This document shows, in pieces, positions 26,420-36,715 of a stretch of 64,000 nucleotides of DNA (its first letter is position 1; each line of letters starts with the position of its first letter). The notes beneath the pieces were generated by a model, which saw only the letters and a list, made by a program, of their open reading frames with translations, did no database searches and had not been told where the DNA came from. The translations under genes were made by a program, and so were the position numbers. The stretch is from Lunularia cruciata (Eukaryota; Streptophyta; Marchantiopsida; Lunulariales; Lunulariaceae): NCBI GenBank assembly GCA_948567375.1, contig OX419759.1, positions 3,883,303 through 3,947,302 on the forward strand, given 5' to 3'.

Positions 26420-27933
26420 CTAGTTTGACTTGATGGCCTTCGCTTTCGCAATTATACGTGTCAAAGAAAGCAGGCCAAAGTACAAGACAGATAAGAACCA
26501 GAGATTGGCATTCGCTAGATCAGCTTTGCCAGCCAGATATCTAGCATATAGGGCTTCAATCAGATGTGCAACCACAATAAGAATACTAACAATCTGCACA
26601 TTGGAATTGGACTTCAGTACAAACAGAACGGCACTGTAATTTAAGGCAAAAGGCCCGTGCAACTCAGGAGGCACAAAGCTCAATGCCAATCCTACATAAG
26701 AAAATGTGAAGATAGCCCAGGCCCACCACGGTTGATCGAAATCGCCTGATCCCGGTTCTTGTTTCTTGAGTCCATCAGTACCTCCTGCATGCAAGAAAAG
26801 GGACTGCTCAAATAAGGACATTACTGGTCGTACTAATATATTCAATCTGTTCCACATACTCAAGTTTTATTCCTTAGAGTATCGGTACTGAGGCCAAGAT
26901 TATTACTCTCCCCATTTTTACATATTAGAGAGGTTTCTTATGCTTGAACCTGGTCCACGTTCCAGGGTGTTTTCACTCACCTCTTCAACCACAGTAAAGC
27001 TAAAAGTTTTGACCACCCAACTCAGGTGAACTTGTTTACTTGAACTCGAAGAAATTCGAAGGTCCTTTCATTTTGAACTAAATTTAATGGTCCAGTTCTT
27101 TCCTGCTCATCAGTTCAATGGTCTTTTGTTGTGTTTCCAGAGCGCTCAAGTTCAAGTCTGAAAGTCAAGACGCATTAAAAACCAAAAAAGAAAGACTAGG
27201 GTGATGCAGAGGATTCTGAAACTCCCGACTCGATTAGCAACTGAACTTCAGCTGCGACTCGCGAAGAATTAGACGTGTCTATTCAATGTCTATTCAGTCA
27301 ATTGATAGCTGGGTCACAGTGAGAATCGAAGAGATAATGTCAGAATCCAATTCGTGAATATTAGAGGGCAAAAACGGATCATACACACAAGGAACTGAAA
27401 CAGATTACGAGGAACTAAACGCCTGACCTATTTTGACCAACCTCTGCTGACTCTGTACCGAAGAGTTCACTTCAAAAACAATGGTATTCAGAGAATCCTA
27501 GAAAAATTTATTGAGAATCTTGTTATTATATACAATTACGGATGATTATCACAAAGCGCTCTGAACTTTCTCTTCAACTCTTATTAATATCAAAATAAGC
27601 AAGACTTGCGCCAACACTACAGCAAGAGATCGCACCTGAGTCCATCACCTCTGCAGTTGTGGTCTCAGTCCTTTCGTCCGACACTCCAAGATCGGGACTG
27701 TCGTCAACGGCGGCAAATCCCTCAAACCTCTGCTTTAATAATCGTGATTCTGCTACCCGGCAGTTCCATCTTAGAGACCTAGAGTACACGACTGAACTCG
27801 TACTGGTTAGATTGTTGATATGCGAGAAGCTACGACTGATCATTGGCGATGTCCGGCTCTTTCCGTGCCACCGGCAACCAACTGAGACCGTCTGATTGAT
27901 GGAAAGAGAGGATGAACATTGCAGGAGCGTCAT
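26420..27933 (-). CDS. DUF4499/TMEM254-like membrane protein with targeting extension
   Basis: Two exons on the minus strand, 27933-27636 and 26784-26420, joined by GT-AG with phase 1, give 220 residues. Exon 2 carries 'PWWAWAIFTFSY' and the block 'VVAHLIEALYARYLAGK....ANLWFLSVLYFGLLSLTRI'. It has the same pattern as the 'H..E..YA......G......WF.QT..FG..SL' core of the DUF4499/TMEM254 family, with about four hydrophobic segments. Exon 1 is Ser/Thr/Arg-rich, low in acidic residues for about 60 positions and turns acidic afterwards, as expected of a plastid or mitochondrial transit peptide. The function of the family is not established. Targeting is inferred from composition only. The intron of about 850 bp contains nothing I recognise. 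Confidence 0.82.
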
Positions 27934-27939
27934 CTTTCT

Positions 27940-30335
27940 TTTGCTGCTTGTTTACGAAATCATGGGCAATCAACGCTGTGCATGAGAATTGCATATTCGG
28001 ATTCTGTCACTTCGGCAGTCTCTATCTAGGCAATGGACGTGCCCCTACCCAACAGCCAATCGATCCAAAGATAAGAGGAGCTCTTCAGATTACTTTGTCT
28101 TTGATCTTAGCTTTTTACCACTCAATTTCAGTTTTGACGCAGCGTCCTCGTACCAGTGTTGCTTGTTAAAGCTTACACACTACATGGCCTTGAGGCTCCT
28201 AGTATATTCGAAAAATTTGATCACCAATCCTTTCAAACGTGTTATACAATATCACTTAAGTAAGGCAATTTATGGTATGTATCTTGGATTGGACGATTAA
28301 ATAAGGGTAGTTCTCAAGTTAGAAAGTCGCTTTTCCGTGTTGACATATATGGCAGACCTTTAGAGCTCTTCCCACTCTATCGTGGATAGAACGAGACAAT
28401 AAATTTATTTTCCAGAAAAGAAAATCGGATGGTGTAGATAACCTCTAACACTGTTAATGAACTCAATCTTATGGCTAACGTCTGGAAATAAACATTTACG
28501 TTATCCAATTTCAAACGACAAGGTATTGCACGACTAGCGTCTTGAATGTTATGCTTAGGATTTCTGACTTTACCGGGAAGAGAAAGTAAATGACGTTCAG
28601 TTGACACATGCAAAGAGTTTTATTGCTGAACGGTCTGCAATTCAGATATTGGTGTATCTCTGCTGAATCCGCCATAATGAAATTGTTCATGGGACTGAAT
28701 AGGCGGATATGTGAGATTCAGATCCTCTCACAGGATCGCACAAGTTTGACCAAGATTCTATCTGCAGTAAAAGCTCAGATCCACTACGGTAGCTATCTCT
28801 ACAGAATTTACTTCATCAACATGAAGATTTGGTTTCCTGTTGATGAAGTAAATTACGTAGAGCGCTTGAAAGACAAGTAGCTCCATTACCAAATGTACCG
28901 AGACTCCTCAGACTCTGCTCACACTGGTCTGAAAAGTTCCAGTTCGTAACGGGAGATTTAGTGATATACTTCTCATCCAAGAACCTTTCGAAGAGAACTG
29001 GAACAAAAGTGAACCATTGAGAGGAGGGTAATAGTGAGTGAGCACAAATATTATACGAGGTCAGATATCAGACACGATCCTTGAAACAAACACGAGATGT
29101 GAGTGGAAACTGGGAGTATTTTACCACCAATCACACGAATCAACCGTCTTCTGTGGCCTGAAAGAAATTGCCACAATCTGCTTATAACCCGGCTCTCGTT
29201 TTTACGAAGAAAGTTACTTTTGCTGTTCAGAAACGTGTCCAAGTAGTGACTCAGACAGCGCGGTCAGGAGGGCCATGGATCAGTAGCTTTCCAAAAGGTT
29301 GGCCAAAACAGTAAGGACGAAGTGTCAAATTCCAAAGCAAGGAGTTCGGTCATTCCTTTGCTCCATCTCGCAGGCACAAAGGAACTCGTCAATGTGAACT
29401 AACATTGTTACATAGATAGATACATCCTTCAATTGATGGGTCAAGTTCTGTGTAGAGCATACTGACGCTGTGGAGAGACAAAAGGCCTTCGTATCTACAA
29501 ATCATCACGATTTTGCAGTCATGAGTAGGAAAGAACATTGCTTTGAATTTGTAAAGAATATCTATCCAGCCAATCAAATGTGAAGCACCATCATCAAGGA
29601 TTCAAGATTCTGCTAAAAAGATGATTGTAGGTTACATCTTCACTGATAAATCCAAGGAACGGACTAATTGATATTCCAACCTCATTGACAGAGTAGTCAC
29701 AGGGATCTCAAAAGTCATGTTGATACCTGATCAGAGTAACCTCTTTCCAGATTCACATCGCATAAACTGACCGACAAAGTGCTGGCAAGCTAGAAAAGTT
29801 GGCAAATTGAACAAGACGTTCGGCTTAAACCAGAATATCTTTGTGTTTGGCAACCCTTCAGTATCTGCATATCGTCCTTGAAAACCATGAGGGGTTTATC
29901 ACGTGCCATCGGAGTCATCTAGGCAAACGGCATGGCATAGAATCAGCCATGCAGTACTTGATGCAAGATTGCACTGAGTGTGATTGTCAACAACCCGTCC
30001 AGGGCTGATCCTCTGCGCTATGTACCGTCTTCATCATCTGACCATTCCAGTCATTGTACCATAACTATATGAAAAAAGACATTTCTACCTTCCTTTTTGA
30101 CCTGTCTACGAATTGATAAAATAGCACCGAATAACTACCCACTCAACGCAAACATCAATCACTCAAGGAAGACCCAACAGCTTCGTCTGTTATTGCAAAT
30201 AACAGTAAATATGCTAGTAAATGTTACCCTCCATAGAACTCTACATGATGCGCTCTACCATTTAAAGAAGAAAAATGTCAGACTTGTTTTCGGGAGGCTT
30301 ACATTAGACCCCTAGACAAGTAACCTCTTGAGGCT
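27940..30335. other. Gene-free stretch containing a perfect hairpin
   Basis: No recognised coding sequence. The upstream end should hold the promoter of the DUF4499 gene. A perfect 16-nt inverted repeat lies at 28805-28820 and 28839-28854. Confidence 0.45.
28805..28854. repeat. Perfect 16-bp hairpin, 18-nt loop
   Basis: AATTTACTTCATCAAC at 28805-28820 is the exact reverse complement of 28839-28854. The stem is shorter than most plant miRNA stems, and no target or transcript is evident. Confidence 0.8.
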
Positions 30336-30340
30336 GAATG

Positions 30341-31846
30341 TCAGAGCTCTGGGGAGATGTGGGTGAGCGTACCCTGAAGAATAGCTGCATCTCCATTGGT
30401 GCCAATTCTCGATACCAACCGCGAATTTGCTGTTGCACTATACAAGGGCATCAACGACTGCAATACTCCGATTTCTCCAGGTAATCTGTAAATGTTTTGA
30501 AGTATGTACTCGGTTAAAACTTGCAAATACTTTATGAGGAGATAACACAGACTCTAAACGGCCAGTGCATGACTAACGTTTTCTGCCAAAAGGGATGGCC
30601 TTGTCGTACACAACCTTGAAGCCATATTTTATGTCTATAAAGAAAACAAACTATCAGGAAAATACCTTACAACATCAAGATCCCTCTCAACATCTCACGT
30701 AGAATTAGATGACCTAAAAACCAGTAGGTTGCCAGACATGGTAGATACATTGATATACCCTGGAAATTGGAGCAAGGAACTACTGCTTGACAAATGCAGG
30801 CTAAAACCTGCTCTGTTACATCCGTCCCGTTTCTCATGATAAGCCCTTCTTACAATTTTGTAAATCCAACAAGTTGTCCAAAAAAATTGTAAAATCTCCA
30901 AACAACGAGGCAAGTAATCACAGGAAGTCAAGCCCCGATGGTAGTCCCAATGTGAATCAAAATTCACGATCTCCCTCATGATCTCTGTCAGCAAGCCTTG
31001 GCAATGACAGTACTCTCCAGCTTGGGCAGCAAAATTGCGTAACAGAGTCGCTCGCAGTAACTAGCAAGCTACCGCGAGCGGCTGATCTGATCTGGTTGTC
31101 CGCAAGTCGCTCAAGAATGTTTGGTCATCACATAGCCACGCCACCAAGAGGGGCAAATTCCTTGCCAAGTCCAGATTTCGGATAATGCGTGACAGTCACA
31201 TGGGATTTTAGGGTTCTGAACCATGGTCTAATTGCGAGCTCTTCTCTGCAAAATTGCCGAATAAATCACCAATCCTTTTATGCAAAATGCCGAGATAGTA
31301 GACCAGCAGAGCCAACATATCAGACTAAATTGATCGCAACGACAAATCGGTGGAAATTCACTATTTCTTATGGATTCTTCGTCATGTCCCGAATCTCAGA
31401 CTAAACCCTAAACCCTCGGTTCCAAGGTCCCTCCCTCCCCTATAATGATTACACTCCGCCTCAAATCTTAGGATCTTCAGAGGTTCGATACATCGAGATA
31501 CAAAAATGGTTTACCAGGACTCCTTGCAGACATTTCGAAATCGAAGTGATTGAGTAGAGGTGAATCACCTAGCAATTTGGGAAGCAAAGCGCCGGGTACC
31601 AAAAGAAGATGCAGAACTCGAGGTAAACGGGGAAGAAGACGAAGAACTTGCGTTGGGAGCGCGTGGAGCCGAAAATGCTCCTTTACTAGATCCTACATTG
31701 GATTCACTACAGGTTTGGAACCGAGAAGCAGTACTACATCCACTGCTGGATGTTTGGGGACTACTAGTTTTGTTGCAAAATCGGACTGCTGCTCTCGACC
31801 ATGAAGCTAACGATCGCTGCACACCTTGCCTGACTGCTGATGCCAT
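30341..31846 (-). CDS. NUCLEAR FUSION DEFECTIVE 6-like organelle protein
   Basis: Two exons on the minus strand, 31846-31569 and 30485-30341, joined by GT-AG across a split Arg codon, give 140 residues. The N-terminus 'MASAVRQGVQRSLASWSRAAVRF' is an arginine-rich amphipathic presequence followed by a long Ser-rich linker. The conserved block runs over the junction: 'RRFASQIAR' then 'LPGEIGVLQSLMPLYSATA'. It corresponds to the 'R.P.ELG..QSL.P.H...A' core of plant NFD6-like small mitochondrial/plastid proteins. In Arabidopsis NFD6 is needed for karyogamy; biochemically the family is obscure. It lies about 1.06 kb downstream of PEX2 on the same strand. The opposite strand of exon 1 is also open for about 100 codons, but that frame has no homology. 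Confidence 0.8.
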
Positions 31847-31849
31847 CAG

Positions 31850-32895
31850 ACTTGCTACCGAGAAAAGACTCTGCAACTGATGGAAATGAAAAACGATGAT
31901 TTAGGCCCCGTGCATGTTCTCGGCTCACGGTTGATTAGCGACCGAATGAATATTCATAGATATTTCTCCTGTCACCCGGGAAATCAAAAACTGAGAAATT
32001 CTACAAAACTTGGAGATCGAAGAGCTCCGAATGTGACCTCGGTGTTGTTCCCTGGGATGTCAGCTGCAGTAATACGGTCTCACGACGTGTGTACTGGACT
32101 GTACTTTGTGACACGTCCATGCACAGTTCATAGTAACCGCAAGAAATGAGTGTGTTGCCACAAGCTTGCTGGGTTTCCGATACCTTTTTCCCTGCTGGTC
32201 TTCTCATTACGTAATATGCTGAGTTACCACATTGTAGTCTAGGTGGGGACCGGAATGGAAGCAGTAACAGACGTTGTAGCCAGTCAGTAAATAACTTCAG
32301 GCAAAAGTGTGCAGTTTGGGTGTTTTAGAGCTTGAGCACTTGTTTCGTTACGAGCAGGAGCTCGCATCGGTGCATTAGTTTTGGTGCTTCTAGGACAAGG
32401 GCATTTGTTGTCGCCGACTTGCTGTTAACATGAATTTGCAGAATGTTCACAACTGATGATGTCTCAAATTTACCGAGATAGTTCCTTAAGACGTTCCTAG
32501 GGACATCCTAAACTGCGCAATTCTTGACATTTGGACTATCTCGCCATCGTGTCCCCAGCCCAAAGTGTCCAAACTGCAAGATGTAGACAGGGACAGGAAG
32601 ATATAACTTTCAAAATGGTACGTTTGATGTGCATAGCTCATAGTGTTCCACAAAGTCCTTTGCAGCACCACGAGAAAATAGACGACTCATAATAATCAGT
32701 TGTCTCGATCTTCAAGGTGCATGCGCGATGAACTAGTAAGCAGAAGCTTTCTATTGCGCGAATTCTTACGAGCATGGTTAATTAGATGGGGATTCCCACA
32801 AGAATACCATTGATTAACGACCAAGACGGAAGGTATTAACAACATTTACATTAGCACCATTTATAAACGCTTGTCATACATGTATTTTCGTCATG
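31850..32895. other. Intergenic region between PEX2 and the NFD6-like gene
   Basis: About 1.05 kb. It must hold the PEX2 3' flank and the NFD6-like promoter. No coding sequence, repeat or clear core-promoter motif was recognised. Confidence 0.5.
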
Positions 32896-32902
32896 TAGGC
32901 CA

Positions 32903-35263
32903 TCACCCAGGTCTTCTATCCAAGCCTTCTAAACTAACACGCTCTTGATGTCGCTGGATCCCTGCCACCTGAACATCACACCTCGCACATCGGAATGAAG
33001 GATTGGACAGGCATCTCGTGCGTAAACAGAAATAACAATAAAGATGACCGCATGGAACTGCTATATAGGGCACTGTAATAGGTGATGCCTCGCAGATGGG
33101 GCAGGCACCCTCATTCAAGTTGGAAGCTGACGATTGACCCCCTGTTAAAGAAAATGAGAGCACTTTCCTAATGGATAGCATATTAAGCAGGGGCAATACA
33201 AGCAGAAGAAGTTCCTGCAAAACAAAATGATGTTTTTAGTGGAAAGAAGTAAAACAGAACACTCCGAGTACATCTCTCGACAGAATTTACATGCCTCAAT
33301 TGACATCCTATTAACTCACATTTGTGCAGCCAGAGCAAAACAATGCCTAGTCGACAGAAAAACAGTTCTTTGGTCTACTATTCAAGCAACAGGGTCTTAT
33401 CTCAAGAAGCCTTACCGAGAACTCATGCCAGACAAGCTGACGGTTCATGTATTCAAAGCTCACAGCCCTATTCATGGCAGGTCTTTCGTACACAAGCCGT
33501 GCTCTCAATAACCGCTCAATGATGCATCTATACCTGCAGGTGTACCGAAATCATCAGTATCTACTGGTTGACATTTTGTACTTCAGTCTAGGAAGTTCCA
33601 GTCGGGTGTGTGTGGAGTACACTCGCATGGGTAGGCATCCCGCTGAAACTACCTAGAGGCAGCTCCCAAAACGTAGAGAAACATAATGTCCTTGAAACAA
33701 AATCAGATATGTGCCAATACTGACCTGCCTGTGTGTAAAAAGACGATCAAGTTGAAAAAGCAAGCAACCTTGTACACACTTTCAGATTTTTGAAGAAATC
33801 CCCACGCTCGACGAGCCCATGAGCTCTGCGAATAGGACTGTTTGTCAGAGAAAACTAAACTTGCTTGCTTCTGGTGTAAGAAGACTATCTGTCAGTATGA
33901 TAGGAAAATACTGATAGGATCTGATAGGAAAAGACCTCACAATAAAATACTTCATTCAAAATCCAATTGGGTATAATATCCTACCCGATCACTATCACCC
34001 CACCGCTGAAAAGCAGATAAATTTTGAAGACGGTTCCAACCATAACGGCCACCAACCACAGCCAAACAATACGATAATTTTTGAAACCTAGTGAGTCCTG
34101 GTCCTTCTAAACCTGTTCTCACTGAAAACCACCAGAACATCCACACGGCATATGATCTATTATTAGACCAGATGATCCTTGAACATTTTCATCATCCGTT
34201 TCAGACCTCACATTGAGCATGATCAATATTTGTGTAATTCACAAATTGTCGAACTCAAACTTAAGCAACCAACTGCGTACGGACATAGTTGAGAACGATG
34301 TCAGTGGAGAAAAACAAACCAATGGCTAAACTGAAAGGACGAGTAGACTTAGAACACAAACAGAGAACGCAGGTTGTTTGATCTTAAGAGACGAATTCGT
34401 GTGCTCTACTATGTCCTGAACTGATTGAGAAATAAATTGTGCAGAACTCCGACTTCCATATGTTCTTGACCACTGCACTACATTCATGCAAACTTGCAAC
34501 TTCTGTAGATTCAACAAGGTTCTACTATACAGCAAAGAGAACAGTTCATTCTTTTTAAAAGCCGGATCAGCCCTTTAAGTTGTCCAAAGCAGAGAGGAGG
34601 GCTTAGGGCAGTGAACCTTTCCCAGCTAAAGCAAGAGAGTTGTAGGTCCGCTCGTCCCTGTATCGAAGGTTCATAAGTGCACTGCCTGGAGTCGGCCGAT
34701 CCACCCATATGGAGAATCTCCACACGAGTAACTCCAGAAACGCATTTAGCTCTGGTTCGTAGCGCAAAAGCAAACCTGGCTGCACAGAAAGAGGTAATTA
34801 TCAACCCCTTGAAATTATCAGAACGTCCCGCTTCCTCGGGAAAGCTCCCATCTGCATGGAGCGCACCATCGTTCAAACAGAGCGAAAGTTTAACACAGAC
34901 AAGATCAAGTAAAAACCATACCTGTGCCAAGGAGAAAACCTTCATCAATTGCTCCCGTAACATGGCGGTCATCTCCACATCGAGTCTTGCAGCATCTATC
35001 TGATTAACTCGGAGGATGTTCACTTCAGGAGGTCTCTGCAGATATCCAAGGACTACATTAAGGATAGTCTTTACCCACTCTTGCTCGTCCAATATCAACA
35101 GAGTAGCGAATGTCTAACAAGTCCGAATTGTCCACGATTTTCAAAGTTCATTCACCTTCAGTGCTAGCCTTATTGAATCCCATTGAGGAGCCACCGCTTG
35201 GTATGCCTGCTGCCATGCATCAACAGGTGGTGGTGTTCGACGAGAAGGCTCCTCCATACTCAT
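32903..35263 (-). CDS. PEX2: Peroxisome biogenesis protein 2 (peroxin-2, RING E3 ligase)
   Basis: Seven exons on the minus strand: 35263-35156, 35035-34922, 34779-34617, 34121-33985, 33825-33725, 33533-33416 and 33214-32903. All junctions are GT-AG; 1053 nt, 350 residues (Arabidopsis PEX2 is about 330). N-terminal landmarks are 'RVNQIDAARLDVEM', 'YEPELNAFLELLVWRFSIW', 'ALMNLRYRDER' and 'RTGLEGPGLT'; then 'MNRAVSFEYMNRQLVWHEFS'. The C-terminus is a C3HC4 RING with ligands at about C285, C288, C302, H304, C307, C310, C323 and C326. PEX2 works with PEX10 and PEX12 in the peroxisomal membrane to ubiquitinate and recycle the PEX5 import receptor. The start ATG at 35263 is followed by an in-frame ATG two codons later; either could be used. 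All key residues are intact. Confidence 0.95.
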
Positions 35264-35391
35264 CGTCGGTTGTATTTCCATCTTGACAATTCTGTCCTAC
35301 AAACCCGGTGCTCGCTCTGTGGCCAGCTAGAGCATTACGCTTTACTCTTGCTAACGGCTTCTGCGATCAGCAACCTCAATTGCATATAAAC

Positions 35392-35485
35392 CTACAAAAC
35401 GAGCATGAGAGATAATAATGGACACGGGCAACAAAAGAGAAAATTCCGCCACGAACAGGAAATAAAAAGATACAGCAAATCTTAC
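35392..35485 (-). other. PEX2: Probable 5'-UTR intron of PEX2
   Basis: On the minus strand a GTAAGA donor at 35485 and a pyrimidine-rich TTTTGTAG acceptor ending at 35392 lie about 130 bases upstream of the PEX2 start codon. They enclose 94 bases. This is inferred from splice signals only. Confidence 0.5.
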
Positions 35486-35945
35486 CAAATTCACCGAAAA
35501 TAGAGCAAAATTTGCATAGGAGTGATCTGATTGAAACACGAAAAGTCAAGCAATTCACAGGCAATTTGCGATATTCTAGCAACAGCCTTCCAAAAGTGAA
35601 TAATCTGAACCTAGGAGCAGACCAATGAACACGGTGGAACTCACCATGTTCAATTAACCACTAGGAGGAAAAACGATGCAATTCGGAAATTGACTAGCGC
35701 GAATCAGAGCAGACGGAGTGGAGTGTTTCGGCGAATGAACACCCTTCGAGCTCAGACAACCAAAACCCTACTGTACTTTGGTCTAGCTTTCCTTCTGCAC
35801 ACGGGTATGAATGAATTCCTTTCTCCATCCGAATCTGTGCACTTTTGCCGTCTCATGGGACTTCGACGAAGTGCAATTGCAAATACGTTTCCTCCTCCGT
35901 CACCGTCCGTCCGTTAATATTGTTTCTTTGCTCCTCGATAGACAG

Positions 35946-36341
35946 GGATTTAGTTCCATTTTACCTTTTTCATCTCTTTAAAAACAAGTCGCGCGAAAAA
36001 TAAAATAAACGGAAAATAAAAGTCTTGCAATTATCTCACTTTAAAAACATGAATATAACAATTGTACCTTGATTATTTGTAATATAATACCTTGATTATT
36101 TGTACCTTGATGTACCTTTCTTGTACGGCTTGGCTTGATGGGGTTTTCCATCCTTCGTTTTTTCTACGCGGTCGTCCTTTCATTAGATGGGGTGAACACA
36201 TGATTAGTAGGTGGCCGGTTTCCAAGGAACTGGCTCTTCGACGCCTCTCAACCTATAAACGGAAAATAAGAGTCTTGCAATTCTCTCACTTTAAAAACAT
36301 GAATATAACAATTTTGGAGTGGTTATTTGTAATATAAGAAT
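35946..36341 (+). repeat. Long direct repeat around an RT-family terminus
   Basis: About 85 bases at 36007-36092 (from 'aacggaaaataa') recur at 36256-36341 with a few changes. Between them lies a fragment of the RT-family 3' end (36113-36180: TTGTACGGCTTGGCTTGATGGGG, then CCATCCTTCG and CTACGCGGTCG). A second piece of the same terminus (35946-35982, 'tccattttacct') precedes the left repeat. It looks like an insertion with a long target duplication, or a rearranged terminus. Confidence 0.65.
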
Positions 36342-36477
36342 ATAAAATTTTAATCGATAAATCTATTTTTTATTCTATTATATGTATTCATATATGGATA
36401 ATGACATCATGTTGAAAATTTATGTTTTCTTGATATGAACATTTCTAAAGAATCATAGTAAAATGGCAACACTCTAG

Positions 36478-36690
36478 AAAACACGAAGGAGGAGAAGACC
36501 CCATCAAGCACTACAAGGGACAGAGAGGAAAGAAGGTAAAATGGGCCTAAACCCGAATAGAGTCTACATGAATTTAAAATTTACAAAGAAAGGTAAAATG
36601 GAACTAAGCCCAATAGAGTCTACATGAATTTAAAATGGACAAAAAAAGGTAAAATGGGGCTAAGCCCATTAGAGTCTAGTTTTAACAAAT
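36478..36690 (-). repeat. Inverted RT-family terminus with three-copy 58-bp tandem repeat
   Basis: On the minus strand 36478-36560 matches the terminus at 38531-38628 of copy B (GACCCCATCAAGC on the plus strand is its reverse complement). Next to it, a unit of about 58 bp beginning AAGGTAAAATGG is repeated near 36534, 36592 and 36648, each containing 'agagtctacatgaatttaaaat' or a truncated form. The unit overlaps the part of the terminus that reads 'gggcttag..ccattttacctt' on the minus strand, so the array grew from the element end. Confidence 0.7.
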
Positions 36691-36715
36691 TTTACTCTTG
36701 ATTATATAAAAAAAC

